From NCBI GenBank assembly GCA_963837355.1, contig CAWIMY010000002.1, positions 682,001 to 746,000 of the forward strand: a DNA stretch of 64,000 nt, read 5' to 3'. Shown piece by piece: positions 18,079 to 28,360 of the stretch. Both the position numbers and the translations under genes were made by a program. The notes beneath the pieces were generated by a model. It was given only the letters and a program-made list of their open reading frames with translations. It had not been told where the DNA came from and did not search any database. The stretch's first letter is position 1; every line of letters begins with the position of its first letter. Source of the DNA: Aureispira sp963837355. Lineage in GTDB: Bacteria > Bacteroidota > Bacteroidia > Chitinophagales > Saprospiraceae.

Positions 18079-18581
18079 GGTGTTTGTTTAAAAATGATTA
18101 GAAAAAGACTTTTCATTTATGCGGTACTTCAGCCCGTTCCGATTGCTTGGAAAAAGGAAAGCGAGTCACCAAAAGCGAAGCGCTCCGAAGTATAACGAGT
18201 AAGCTATTGGTCTTGTTTAAGCAACTTGGTTGCTGTCCTATACTGGTATAGGACAAACGGGGTCAATAAATTAAGACGGAAGATATTGGAGGAAAGGAAG
18301 GAAGTATTGGAATAGAAACATTCTAAGTACCTCAGGATATATACTAACAGTAGGATTTTTTTTTGGTTGATGATTGTGCTAAAAATTATTGACCGATTTT
18401 AAAAACTTGACAAAGTAGTAGTAGAGTGTTAAAAGAATGGAATACAGGAGCTATAATTGCTATCGTGGGGAAACAAGACTGTTTTTTTTGTTTGCAGCAC
18501 GCTAAAAAACTACCACCAATTTCGTTTTTACCCTGTCTTTTCTAGCGGAACATTCGTTTGTAACAACAAAACCAATTGACT
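18079..18581. other. Divergent intergenic region with two adjacent hairpins
   Basis: About 500 bp between the minus-strand oxidase and plus-strand coaX, with no credible gene. AGCAAC-ttg-GTTGCT (18220-18234) is followed directly by GTCCTATAC-tg-GTATAGGAC (18235-18254); both are perfect. They could be operator sites or a structured leader. The rest is AT-rich. Confidence 0.5.
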
Positions 18582-19315
18582 ATGAATTTATGCTTGGACA
18601 TTGGCAACAGCCAGTATAAAATGGGCTATTATAGCGCTACTGGGCAACTCCAAGAAGTGGTAGTAGCGGCAGCTTGGGAAGCTGCTTCCTTGCAACAGGG
18701 GCTAGAAAAGTGGAACGTACGCCGCGCCATTATTGCTTCGGTCAGACAAACCGATAGAGGTTTGACTGATTTTTTAGAAGCGCGCTTGGAGATGGTTTAT
18801 CACTTGTCGAGCCAATTGCCCTTGCCGATTGTCCTAGATTATGCCACGCCCAATACGTTGGGCAATGATCGGTTGGCGGTAGCAGTAGCGGCGGCGACCT
18901 TATACCCCAAACAGGCGGCTTTGGTCGTGGACGCGGGGACTTGCATTACCTACGATTTTGTTACCGCCGAAGGCCACTATTTGGGGGGCAGTATTTTACC
19001 AGGGATTGATATGCGGTTTGGGCCATGCATGAGTTTACCGCCAAATTGCCTTTGACAAACCGCGCGCCGCTGGCTTCTTTTATAGGCGATAGTACACAAA
19101 CTTCTTTACAAACGGGGGTTTTGTACGGCGTTTTGCACGAATTAGAAGGCTTTGCAGCCCAATACCGCCAACAATTTGGATCAATTGTGGTCTTGGTGAC
19201 AGGAGGTAGCCTTCCGCATTTTGAAACTCAACTTAAAAGTAAGATATTTGCGCAGCCCAACTTGGTACTCGATGGATTGAATGCGATTTTGCACTACCAA
19301 TCGACTACTCTATAA
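18582..19315 (+). pseudogene. coaX: Type III pantothenate kinase CoaX, one-base frameshift
   Basis: CoaX phosphorylates pantothenate in the first step of coenzyme A synthesis. The first frame has the ASKHA phosphate-binding start LDIGNSQYKMG, then TLGNDRLAVAVAA, VVDAGTCITYDFV and YLGGSILPGIDMRF. The second frame continues AMHEFTAKLPL, SFIGDSTQTSLQTGVLYG and VLVTGGSLPHF, all family motifs. Together about 244 aa, the normal length. One missing base near 19020 (MRF-RAMHEF would be restored) breaks the frame. CoaX is expected to be essential and the rest is perfectly conserved, so the shift is probably an assembly error. ATG 18582 is chosen over the in-frame TTG at 18576. Followed by outer-membrane and TPR genes, a common order in Bacteroidota. 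Confidence 0.88.
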
Positions 19316-19430
19316 ATGGCCTTCTACCGAACCGAATAACGGCTCTGATCAAGAAAAGCCACCCGCGTCCGCCATTGGCAACGCTTCATTTTGAAGTTCA
19401 ATAGAGAACTTCCTTAAATAATAACCGTTC

Positions 19431-20831
19431 ATGCAACAGCTTTTTAAGCATTCTTTGACTTTATTTTTTACGTTGGCCTTGCTACAAGTAAGTATAGACG
19501 CTGCCAACGCTCAATATTCTAGAGGTAACTCGCCTTACTCCCGCTATGGTCTGGGAGATTTGCGCGGTAGCAATTTTGCGCCCAATTCGGCGATGTCAGG
19601 CGGACAAGCCGCGATCTACCGAAGCTATTGGGATGTCAACTTGACCAATCCTGCTTCTTTTGGAAAACTGCGTTACGCCTCTTTTCAGGTGGGCTTAGAT
19701 TACCAGCACAGCGAACTCAGCGAAAAAAGTACAGGGTTGACCGCACAGGCCGACAACGGCAACTTATCTTATTTATCCTTGTCTTTTCCGATTACTAAGA
19801 GTTGGGAAATTATGCGCGATACCTTGCGCCGAGAAATTCCTATTCAATGGGGAATGGGGTTTAGTCTCGTACCTTATAGTAATGTTGGTTACGATGTAGC
19901 CGTTACCCGTAATGTGGGCGGTATCAATGATGTAGAATTTCAATACACAGGCGAAGGGAATAAATACCGCGTCAACTGGTCGAATGGAATTACCTACAAA
20001 GGTTTTTCGGTAGGGGCTAATTTGGGTTTACTCTTTGGAAAAATAACCAACCGCGAGGTGGTGCGGTTCAATGACCCTGCTTATGTATACGATTACAACA
20101 ATGAACTTTCTAGAGAAGAAAGTGGCGTTGGCTTTGCTTGGGATATTGGGGCGCAGTATGAGTATTTGCTCAAAAGCGAAAAACGCAATGTAGCGGGAGA
20201 TGGCAATTTTTCTTTTGATAAGAAAATTATTATTGGTGCCTATGCTGGTGGCGTATCGGACATTAAAACGCAATCGGATGTGCAATATGTCCGTCGAGCG
20301 GCTTTCCGCCCTGTCGATTCTATTCAGAATACGGTTAATGTGGAAGGACAATTGCGTATGCCCCTCAAATTTGGGGGCGGTATTGGTTTTGGCCGCGAGC
20401 TAGGAACCTTGATTGGGGTGTCGTACGAATCAGAATTGTGGTCTACTTTTCAACGCGATGGTCAAAGCAGTGCTAACTTGGCCGATGCCCACCGTGTAGC
20501 TGTCGGCATTCAGATTGTACCTGATTTTGTAGACTATAATAATTTTTTGAATCGAGTGCGGTACCGTTTTGGTGCGCACTACGGCTTGGATGCCCGCACC
20601 ATCGTGGCGGCAGATGGCAACCGTTACCAGTTGAGAGATTATGGTGTTTCTTTGGGGGCGGGCTTTCCGATGCGCCCTCCCAAATCTAAAAGTATTTTAG
20701 GCTTTATCAATTTGGGGGTAGACGTGGGTTATCTTGGACATCCTGAATTGATTAGCGATTTTTATGTGAAGGTAAATTTAGGTTTTGCGCTCAATGCCAG
20801 TGGTTGGTTTGACCGCGCTAAGTTTAGATAA
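19431..20831 (+). CDS. Outer-membrane beta-barrel protein (FadL/porin-like)
   Basis: 466 aa with a signal peptide (LTLFFTLALLQVSIDAANAQ). The mature part starts with YSRYGLGDL and NSAMSGGQAA, the N-terminal hallmarks of Bacteroidota outer-membrane transport proteins distantly related to FadL. It continues as alternating beta strands ending in a barrel-type C-terminus (FYVKVNLGFALNASGWF). It probably forms a channel for hydrophobic or small substrates in the outer membrane. Located 115 bp after coaX, on the same strand, and closed by its own terminator. Confidence 0.75.
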   Translation: MQQLFKHSLTLFFTLALLQVSIDAANAQYSRGNSPYSRYGLGDLRGSNFAPNSAMSGGQAAIYRSYWDVNLTNPASFGKLRYASFQVGLDYQHSELSEKSTGLTAQADNGNLSYLSLSFPITKSWEIMRDTLRREIPIQWGMGFSLVPYSNVGYDVAVTRNVGGINDVEFQYTGEGNKYRVNWSNGITYKGFSVGANLGLLFGKITNREVVRFNDPAYVYDYNNELSREESGVGFAWDIGAQYEYLLKSEKRNVAGDGNFSFDKKIIIGAYAGGVSDIKTQSDVQYVRRAAFRPVDSIQNTVNVEGQLRMPLKFGGGIGFGRELGTLIGVSYESELWSTFQRDGQSSANLADAHRVAVGIQIVPDFVDYNNFLNRVRYRFGAHYGLDARTIVAADGNRYQLRDYGVSLGAGFPMRPPKSKSILGFINLGVDVGYLGHPELISDFYVKVNLGFALNASGWFDRAKFR

Positions 20832-20853
20832 ATACCCTTCTACTTACTTGACG

Positions 20854-20905
20854 AACCCCCTCGGTAAAGCTGTACTAAAATGTAGCAGTACCGAGGGGGT
20901 TTTTG
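20854..20905 (+). terminator. Terminator after the outer-membrane protein gene
   Basis: AACCCCCTCGGTA (20854-20866) pairs with TACCGAGGGGGTT (20889-20901), followed by a T run. Confidence 0.88.
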
Positions 20906-21162
20906 TTTTGGGGCCGACCCGCCAAAATTCTGTTGGCGAGCATCTATTTAAATAATGGTTGGGCTAAAACCACAAATAGCGGTTTAATTTTTGGCAAAAA
21001 ATACTATTTTTGCAACGCGTTAAACGCGAGGCTTGGCGGTAACTTTTAAAATTGTGGCACGCTTTTGGAAAATTACAAGGTAAGTTCGCAACTAAACCCC
21101 CAAAGAAAACCGATCAATAGGTAGAACATAATCATCAAATAAAATAAAAAACACCAATTATT
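20906..21162 (+). promoter_or_regulatory. Upstream region of the TPR gene with -7 box
   Basis: TATTTTTG at 21005-21012 matches TAnnTTTG, leaving a 5' UTR of about 145 bp before 21163. No clear TTG at -33; GGTTTAA at that place is a weak match. Confidence 0.4.
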
Positions 21163-22626
21163 ATGTTAGTAGTAAAATGGACATCTTTTTTGAAATGGAG
21201 CGTAGGAGCAGCGATGTTGTTTCTACTTGTGGGGCAGGCAGCTGCTCAATGTGAGTCTTGGGAAGCTTACCCAGCAGGGGTGCAACCAGCGAAAGAAAAA
21301 CACGTGATGTACCGTGATTTATTCAAGTCTAAAAAGTACAAAGATGCTTTTCCGCTTTGGGAAGAGTTGTTTGCAAGCGTGAAAATTCCATTGCCTGCCA
21401 AAACAACCCACTTTAGAGATGGGATTACCATGTATAAAGAATTCGCGAAAGCAGAAAAAGACGATAAGAAGAAACAAGAGTACTTGGATGCAATGATCGA
21501 CTTGTACGATCAAATGGCTATTTGTTTAGGAGAGGAGTCTCAAGACCGTGCTTTTGAAGGCTACTATATCTACTCGGCCAGAGGAAGTAGCGAAACAGCC
21601 ATTGAGTACTTTGAACGTGCCTTAGAATTGGGAAAGAAGGAAACTGACGAGATGGTGTTGGTTCCAATTACACAGTTAACCGTTTATCTATTCCTGCAAA
21701 AACACCCGAAGTTCACTGCAGAATACATGCGTAATTTGTATGAGCAATTGGAGGAAGTAAAAGACTTCAATGTAACCAACAACAAAGCCGAAGGTGCTAA
21801 GTATGCTAAGAAATGGGAGAAAGTTGTCAAAGAATACGATAAAATCGGCGGCGAAATCTGGGGTTGTGATTACTATGTAGGAGACTTAACCCCCAAGTTT
21901 GAGCAAGATAGACTCAACATGGAACAGAACGCTGAGTTCTTGGCCATCCTAAAAGAAAAATGTGGTACCGAGAATCCTTTGTATTTAACTATTGATTCCT
22001 TGTACGGTCCTTGGAAAGATTCTGTGGACTTAGCAGAAAAAGAAAGAATTTTTGAAACGCTTTGTAATTTGGAAAAAGGTAAATTCCGTGAATTACAATC
22101 TAGAAAAGCGGACAAAGAAGGAGACGAGGGCAAGGCTGACGAATTGAAAAGAGAAGCGTTCGAATGGTACAAAAAATCGTTGAACGATGCGAGTACTGCC
22201 GATTGTGAAACAACAAGCGAAGACAAAGGCGAATTGGCTTACCGTATTGCTTACGAAGAATACCGCAGTGGCGACTATAGTAGTGCTAGAGTTTATGCCA
22301 ACAAAGCAGCGGGCTTCAAATCTGGCTGGGGACAACCTTATCTGTTGATTGGCGACATGTATGCCTCTAGTGGAAAAGCTTGTTCGGATGGCGTAGGAAC
22401 AGGTTGGGATGCGCAAGTAGTGACTTGGGCAGCGATGGATATGTGGGCAAAAGCCAAAAGTGTCGATGGCAGCGTAGCTGGCAAAGCAAACGGCAAAATT
22501 GCCAAATACAAAAAATACTTGCCGAGTAAAGGAGATATTTTCCAACGCGGCTACAAAGAAGGACAAAGCTATACCGTCGGTTGTTGGATCAATGAAACGA
22601 CTACCATTCGCTCTAGCGGAGAATAA
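21163..22626 (+). CDS. Exported TPR-repeat protein
   Basis: 487 aa with a signal peptide (KWSVGAAMLFLLVGQAAAQ). Helical repeats follow with TPR character (AFEGYYIYSARGSSETAIEYFERALEL; AYRIAYEEYRSGDYSSARVYANKAAGF; QPYLLIGDMYASSGKAC). TPR proteins scaffold protein-protein contacts. This type commonly follows coaX and the porin-like gene in Bacteroidota and is thought to work at the envelope; its partner is unknown. It has its own promoter-like box and terminator. Confidence 0.8.
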   Translation: MLVVKWTSFLKWSVGAAMLFLLVGQAAAQCESWEAYPAGVQPAKEKHVMYRDLFKSKKYKDAFPLWEELFASVKIPLPAKTTHFRDGITMYKEFAKAEKDDKKKQEYLDAMIDLYDQMAICLGEESQDRAFEGYYIYSARGSSETAIEYFERALELGKKETDEMVLVPITQLTVYLFLQKHPKFTAEYMRNLYEQLEEVKDFNVTNNKAEGAKYAKKWEKVVKEYDKIGGEIWGCDYYVGDLTPKFEQDRLNMEQNAEFLAILKEKCGTENPLYLTIDSLYGPWKDSVDLAEKERIFETLCNLEKGKFRELQSRKADKEGDEGKADELKREAFEWYKKSLNDASTADCETTSEDKGELAYRIAYEEYRSGDYSSARVYANKAAGFKSGWGQPYLLIGDMYASSGKACSDGVGTGWDAQVVTWAAMDMWAKAKSVDGSVAGKANGKIAKYKKYLPSKGDIFQRGYKEGQSYTVGCWINETTTIRSSGE

Positions 22627-22648
22627 AAAAATAAGTCCTTAGAACTGT

Positions 22649-22682
22649 GCAGCTTCGAATTCAATTCGGAGCTGCTTTTTTT
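22649..22682 (+). terminator. Terminator after the TPR gene
   Basis: GCAGCTTCGAATT pairs with AATTCGGAGCTGC (one mismatch), followed by TTTTTTT; 23 bp past the stop. Confidence 0.85.
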
Positions 22683-22743
22683 ATGGGATATTATCTGCTG
22701 TGGCAGAAAAAGGAACTAGTTTCCCGAATCTCCCATTTTTTCT

Positions 22744-22751
22744 TAATTTTG
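22744..22751 (+). promoter_or_regulatory. -7 box before the M1 aminopeptidase gene
   Basis: TAATTTTG matches TAnnTTTG, 96 bp before the start at 22847. The -33 side is weak. Confidence 0.4.
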
Positions 22752-22846
22752 TAGTTCCTATAGTCTGCTGTGCAAGGGATTAGGCTATACGATAGTTACA
22801 AGAATATACTTGCACTGCTTTTTTATTTAAAAAAAACGAACAATCA

Positions 22847-25643
22847 ATGACCGCCAAGCACTTAACCGCTTTATTGGCTACTGCTTTACTTTGGACGGCT
22901 TGTACGCCCAAGAGCAGAATTGTAACCCTAGATTATACCGTAGAAAACCGCCAGTTAGATACTGTTTCTGTCACGGCTTCTAGAACTTCTAGCTTTACCC
23001 GCCCCATTTACAACCCGAGTGCTACCCGCACCCACGACCTGATTCACACCAAATTAGATGTTTCCTTTGATTGGCAGCGCCAATACTTGAATGGAAAAGC
23101 TGTACTGGAATTAAAACCCCTCTATCTACCGAGCAAGGAAGTGCGCTTGGATGCCAAGGGCTTTGATATTCATAAAGTTGCGATGATGAGCATTACAGGG
23201 CAAACGCCTTTGCCTTACCGTTATGACAACAACAAAGATTTGTACATTACGCTAGATCGTGAATACAACGTTGGTGAATTGTTCCGCTTGTACATTACCT
23301 ATACAGCCAAGCCGAATGAATTACCTTTGGGCGGTAGCGCGGCGATCACTGCCGATAAAGGCTTGTACTTCATCAATCCTCTAGGAGAGGAGCAAGGAAA
23401 GCCACAGCAGATTTGGACACAAGGCGAAACCGAATCCAGTTCTTGCTGGTTTCCGACGATCGACCGCCCCAATGAGCGTTGTACCCAAGAGATTTACATG
23501 ACGGTACAAAAGCGTTTCAAAACCTTGTCCAATGGTTTGTTGGTCAACTCGGTCAACAATACCGATGGGACGCGTACGGATTATTGGAAAATGGACTTGC
23601 CCCACGCGCCTTATTTGTTTGCAATGGTAGTGGGTGAATTTGCCGTTGTCGAAGAAGAATGGGACGGTAAATTGTTGCAATACTTTGTCGAAGAAAAATA
23701 CCGTCCTGACGCGAAGGAAATTTATAAGAATACGCCACAGATGTTGACCTTCTTTTCGGAGCGATTTGGGGTGACGTATCCTTGGCCTAAGTATTCTCAA
23801 GCGATTGTCCGCGACTATGTGTCGGGCGCTATGGAAAATACCTCTGCCGTTATTTTTGGTGATTTTGTACAGAAAACCCGCCAGAGCTTATTGGATAACA
23901 GTGACCTGAACGAAGGCATTGTTGCCCACGAAATGGCGCACCACTGGTTTGGTGATTTGGTTACTTGTGAAAGTTGGGCCAATTTACCCTTGAATGAATC
24001 GTTTGCTAACTACAGCGAATACTTGTGGTTTGAGCACCAGTATGGCCGCGATGCTGCCGATCATTTGCGTAAACGCGAAATAGACGGCTACATGAACCAA
24101 GCGGTAGCAGGTGGCGATCAGCATCCGTTGATTTACTATCGTTATAAGGATAAGGAGGACATGTTCGATTCCCACAGTTACAACAAAGGGGGAGCGATTT
24201 TGCACATGTTGCGCCACTATGTGGGTGACCGCGCGTTTTTTGCCGCCCTCAAAAAATACTTACAAGACAACAAATACCAAGCTACTGAAGCCGCGCACTT
24301 GCGCCTAGCTTTTGAATCGGTTACTGGACAAGATTTGAATTGGTTCTTCGATCAGTGGTTTTTTACCAAAGGGCACCCCGATTTAGTGATTACAAAAGAA
24401 TACGATGCCGCCAAGAAAATGCTCAACGTAACGGTTCAGCAAACGCAAAGTGCGCGCGAGAGTACGGTATTTATTTTGCCTTTTGCCATTGATGTCTACA
24501 CTAGCACCAGCGGCAAAGCCGTACGCACTAATGTGCGGATGACCCAACCTAAAGAGACCTTTAGTATTCCTGTCAATAGAGAACCCATTTGGGTGAGTGT
24601 GGATGCGGAGCGTATGTTGTTGGCTAAACGCACGTACAAGTTGGAAAAAGAAGAGTTGATTCAACAATATAAAATCAGCAAATTGTACCAAGACCGCGCC
24701 GAGGCGCTTTCGGGCTTGCGCTATGAGCAAGAGGGTAATGTAGCGGCACAGCAAGTATTTGAGCAGGCGCTCAACGATCCTTTCTGGGCCATTCGCGTCC
24801 GTGCGATTGATGGCATTCAACTTGATCCTAGCAATACCAGTGTACTCAATAAAATCGTACAATTGGCGAAAACTGACCCCCGTTCACAGGTGCGCCGCGC
24901 CGCTGTACAACGTTTGGGAAATGTAGAGGGCAATCCTTACATGGCGGTAGCGCAAGAACGCATTGACAAAGACCAATCGTACATTGTGATGGCTGCGGCC
25001 TTGCAGAGTATTTATGATAACAATCCCGCTTTGGGCATTCAGTATGCCGAACGCTTGAAAAAGGTGGACAATGTCTCTATTCTGTTGAGCATTGCACAGA
25101 TTTACGCCAAAACAGGCGATCGAACAGTACTTGTCCTTCTTTGAGAATAATTGGGAAAAAACCGATAACTACGCGTTGTTTACATTTATGACGCACTACG
25201 CCAACTTATTGACCAATACCAAAGACGAGAATTTAGTTAAGGAAAAAGCGCAAATGCTCAAAGGGATGGCAATGAATCCCGCCACGAGCAAGTGGGGACG
25301 TTATGCTGCGGCTAATTCCGTTAAAAGATTACGCGATGATGCTTATATTAAAGTGGACAAAGATTACTAGAGCATTGAAAGTGCACTTAAGACGTTACGC
25401 GGACAAGATGTCAACGATGCCATTGAGAAAGTGCAAATTTTGCGCGATGATAAATCTTCGGAAACGTATCAAGATGCCGTCGATGCCATTGAACGGTTGA
25501 AAGGCGCAGAGCTCAAAACCATTTTGGAGCGGGTAGAGGCTTTTGCTAAAGTCAATACTTACGACCACATTGGCGCGTTTATTACCGACATTACGAACTG
25601 GGAACAAGACGACAATTTATCGAAGCTGTACGGAACTTGGTAA
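22847..25643 (+). pseudogene. M1-family zinc aminopeptidase lipoprotein, one frameshift and one in-frame stop
   Basis: N-terminal lipoprotein signal (ALLATALLWTAC; Cys 19). The catalytic domain is complete: the substrate motif GAMEN at residues 327-331, zinc motif HEMAH at 361-365, and the third ligand in NESFANY about 20 residues later. An alpha-helical HEAT-like region follows (WAIRVRAIDGIQ; VRRAAVQRLGNVEG). The first frame stops at 25144; sequence continues in another frame from about 25115 (AIEQYLSFFENNW). A TAG at 25368-25370 then interrupts the same frame, which runs on to 25643 (SIESALKTLRGQ to SKLYGTW). Full length is about 930 aa, usual for the larger M1 family. It removes N-terminal residues from peptides in the periplasm. 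Two defects may be assembly errors or a real loss of the C-terminus. Confidence 0.82.
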
Positions 25644-25666
25644 CAGGGAATTAGATAGCTTATAGG

Positions 25667-25700
25667 CGCACCCCTTCGGAAACGAGCGGGTGCGTTTTTT
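25667..25700 (+). terminator. Terminator between convergent M1 and GNAT genes
   Basis: CGCACCC (25667-25673) pairs with GGGTGCG (25688-25694), followed by TTTTTT, on the plus strand. Confidence 0.75.
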
Positions 25701-26292
25701 ATTTGGGGGGCGTGTAGCGCAAGAAATAGGTTGTTTCTCCATCAGGGCGTTTCCAAGTATGAAACACCTCAAAGCCATAGCGCTGGTAGACGATACAGTT
25801 GCGGCGCATCTGCGTTTCCGCAAACAAGGGCAGTTGCGTTTCCTTCGCCAATTTAAAAAACTCGTCCTTCATTTCTTTGGCCGTGCTGGTGTCACTGCCG
25901 CGAGCATCTTTGTCAATTCCCCAAAACCAGCAGTAGAGGTATTCGCCTTGGTCGGGGCGTTGGCTTTTGATGTAACGTTGATTCTTTAGTAAGCTCCATG
26001 CTTTTCTGAGACCAGTAACTCGAAATACAAGACCTAATTCGCCCCAGATGTCTTTCCAAAAGGAGGTCTCTTGTTTGCTGGTTCTAAAGATAATAGCTAC
26101 TCCGTTACCGTCCTTGCTTACGAGTAAAGCGTCTTTTTTGAGGGCTTTGTTGACCAAGTAACGAGCGAGGCAAATAAAGCGTCGGTGTTCTTGTGCTTGG
26201 CTGCCTTTCTTGATGAGGTTAATAGAGGTCGGAATCTCTTTAGAAATGGTCGCAATTTTCTCAATAATGGCTTCTTTTTCTTCGGGGCTCAT
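25699..26292 (-). CDS. GNAT-like N-acetyltransferase
   Basis: 197 aa. The acetyl-CoA region reads GIDKDARGSDTSTAKEMKDEF, corresponding to the GNAT motif A (V-x-x-x-x-R/Q-G-x-G/S), followed by LPLFAETQMRRNCIVYQRYGFEVFHTW, the motif B Y-x-x-x-G-F pattern. These features identify a GNAT that transfers an acetyl group from acetyl-CoA to an unknown amine. The N-terminal half (SINLIKKGSQAQEHRRFICLARYLV) is typical of a Bacteroidota subgroup. It converges with the M1 gene and lies 24 bp downstream of the DUF2279-like gene on the same strand. Confidence 0.75.
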   Translation of the reverse strand: MSPEEKEAIIEKIATISKEIPTSINLIKKGSQAQEHRRFICLARYLVNKALKKDALLVSKDGNGVAIIFRTSKQETSFWKDIWGELGLVFRVTGLRKAWSLLKNQRYIKSQRPDQGEYLYCWFWGIDKDARGSDTSTAKEMKDEFFKLAKETQLPLFAETQMRRNCIVYQRYGFEVFHTWKRPDGETTYFLRYTPPK

Positions 26293-26316
26293 AGGTGATA
26301 AGGGAATGGTGAAAAA

Positions 26317-27327
26317 TTAAAAGTAGAAAGGATGAAAGCGCACGCCGCCCGTCGTGTTGACTTCTAAGGCAGGAAAAGGAATTTTGAAAATATTGAGAAT
26401 GCCGAATACCGTTTTTAGCCATTGGTGGCGAGTAGGAATGCGTTCAAAATCAATATCTAGGGACAGAAAAAATTGGCTCTGTCGCTCCAAATTGGGCGGT
26501 GCCATAAAAACATTCCCTTGGGCATCCTCCCAGCGGTTTTGCTCCGCACCATACACGTGTTCAATGCCATACCCAACGGCTACATTCACCCATTGGAACG
26601 GTGTTTTGGAAGTCGTAGTAGGCAAAAAAGAGGCAATATTGGTAGAAAGCCAGATAGTTTGGCCATTGTATTCTTTGAATAAAAGTTCGGGGGGGCTGGT
26701 GCCGTAGAGGTGGGCGGCGCGCTGCTGCAAACTACTGCTCGCACTGCTGTTAAGGGCTTGTATGGGCGCTCTAGAATAGCGGGGGCGATGCGCCGACATT
26801 TTCCAGCGAATACGCTGCTCGTTCCATAGCAGCTCTTGCGCCAAGTAGGTGCCCGAGCCCAATACATTAAACCCCATGTCGCCCCAAGAAAACCCCCACT
26901 GCTCCGAAAAGCCATCCATCACCTCTAGGGTTGTCTGAAACAGCAAGCCCGCTCCAAACCCCACCCAGCGGGCTTCTTTTTTAGGGACTCCCATCCAATA
27001 ATACAAATCACCCACCCATTTGCTCTCAAAATAGCCCGTCATCGCATGCCCAAACTTATCCATTTGTCGCCAGCCAGGCCAATCGTTGAAAGAGTGAAAT
27101 TTACTGCGCGGATAATCGGCATACCACGCTTGGTTGAGGCCAATAGTTGCGGCCGTATAACTGCCAGCAATGGTGGCCGTCATTCCCCAAAACCGCCCCT
27201 TATTAAAACTTGGGGCAGGGGCAAAGAAAGATAGCCGTTCCGAGTGGTCGGAAAGGCTATCCAGTTGCGCTTGACTACTAGGAAGGAATAGGAGGAAACT
27301 AATCCACAGGAGAAGTAGTTGCTTCAT
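26317..27327 (-). CDS. DUF2279-like exported protein
   Basis: 336 aa with a signal peptide (LLLLWISFLLFLPSSQAQ). The conserved centre, MDKFGHAMTGYFESKW, then GFGAGLLFQTTLEVMDGFSE and WGDMGFNVLGSGTYLAQE, matches what I know of the DUF2279 (YfiM-like) family of Bacteroidota: D-K-x-G-H and E-x-x-D-G-F motifs in membrane-embedded hairpins. The C-terminal third looks like beta strands ending FHPFYF, consistent with outer-membrane association. Function of the family is unknown. Its start overlaps the end of the upstream gene by 29 bp, so the two are translationally coupled. Confidence 0.72.
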   Translation of the reverse strand: MKQLLLLWISFLLFLPSSQAQLDSLSDHSERLSFFAPAPSFNKGRFWGMTATIAGSYTAATIGLNQAWYADYPRSKFHSFNDWPGWRQMDKFGHAMTGYFESKWVGDLYYWMGVPKKEARWVGFGAGLLFQTTLEVMDGFSEQWGFSWGDMGFNVLGSGTYLAQELLWNEQRIRWKMSAHRPRYSRAPIQALNSSASSSLQQRAAHLYGTSPPELLFKEYNGQTIWLSTNIASFLPTTTSKTPFQWVNVAVGYGIEHVYGAEQNRWEDAQGNVFMAPPNLERQSQFFLSLDIDFERIPTRHQWLKTVFGILNIFKIPFPALEVNTTGGVRFHPFYF

Positions 27328-28360
27328 TAGCGGGGCTTTGTGGTGGTTCTTCGACGATAATCCCCTCGCCGCGTCTCATTTCGTAATACAACAAACTGCG
27401 GCGGGTTTTTTCGTCTTGTAATTCAATGGCACGCAATAAGCGTCGTTTGCCTTTGTGCAAGCCTCGGTGAAACAAGACAAAGAAGTTTTCTTGGGTCAAT
27501 TCGTCTTTTACTTCGACTTCTAAAATGGTTCGAGGTTGTATTTCTTCTCTATCCTGATAGCCTTCGACTTCTTTCATTTTCTTAACCAACAGTTTTTTGC
27601 GTTCACCGTCCTTGGTGTTGAAGATGATGTATTGCATCAACTTCTCCTTTTTTCCTTTGTTAACGGTTTCTTCTTCAAAACGAACGTCAATAGCATCTTC
27701 AGGATAAATGCGTGAAATGGTGCGTAGGTTGAGATCGGATTGATTGTCGTAGGATAAGAAGGGGTATAAAACTTTGCCCCACAATTCGTCGAGGGTTCTA
27801 CTATCAAAATCTTCTTGATGGGTAAAGTACTTGCCATCAGCGAGTGCTTGTTCTGGGGTGATGTGCGGCATCCAATAAACGTGTTCAGGATCGGCCATAC
27901 TAGGGCGGTATTTAATCATTTCTACCTGCCCAATTCCATCGCGGTAAAACTTTAAATAGCCCTCGAATTCTCGGTTTTTGTTGTCTACTAGATAGAACTC
28001 CATTCCAAAGTCTTCCTTATCGACAATCCTAGAGACGCGTAAGTGATAAGGAGCGGCGTTGGTTGGGGGATCTACAATTCCTGCGGGGGTATAGTTGGCG
28101 CGCTCTACAATTAGGATATCGGAGCGAGAGATTTGAAAAGACACCACCCCTGGGTCAAAACTATTGGGATAGTGGGCAATGCTCATCTTTCCTTCTGCAG
28201 GAACAAAGGTATAGCCATAAAAATCGGCAGAAGTGGCAAAGGTCTGATCTTCTACCCAAGAATAACGGGTAGGAAGTTGCGTTTCGGTGGACGCTGGTTC
28301 TTGGGCATTAGCGTGCAGCGCCCAAAAACTAACTGCAAATATAAAAAGGTAACGTGCCAT
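27299..28360 (-). CDS. Secreted protein of unknown function
   Basis: 353 aa with a signal peptide (MARYLFIFAVSFWALHANAQ). The body is mostly beta strand with charged loops (RYSWVEDQTFATSADFYGY; VEMIKYRPSMADPEHVYW). The last 40 residues are charged, then a Pro/Thr tail. I do not recognise a family. It is 29-bp-overlapped with the following DUF2279-like gene, suggesting the two envelope proteins work together. Confidence 0.7.
   Translation of the reverse strand: MARYLFIFAVSFWALHANAQEPASTETQLPTRYSWVEDQTFATSADFYGYTFVPAEGKMSIAHYPNSFDPGVVSFQISRSDILIVERANYTPAGIVDPPTNAAPYHLRVSRIVDKEDFGMEFYLVDNKNREFEGYLKFYRDGIGQVEMIKYRPSMADPEHVYWMPHITPEQALADGKYFTHQEDFDSRTLDELWGKVLYPFLSYDNQSDLNLRTISRIYPEDAIDVRFEEETVNKGKKEKLMQYIIFNTKDGERKKLLVKKMKEVEGYQDREEIQPRTILEVEVKDELTQENFFVLFHRGLHKGKRRLLRAIELQDEKTRRSLLYYEMRRGEGIIVEEPPQSPANEATTSPVD

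Noticed and set aside
18900..19060. Programmed frameshift in coaX
   Set aside because: No slippery heptamer or downstream pseudoknot was visible and the family is never known to use one; one missing base explains it.
22093..22566. 157-codon minus-strand frame
   Set aside because: Antisense to the TPR gene, which has clear repeats and a signal peptide.
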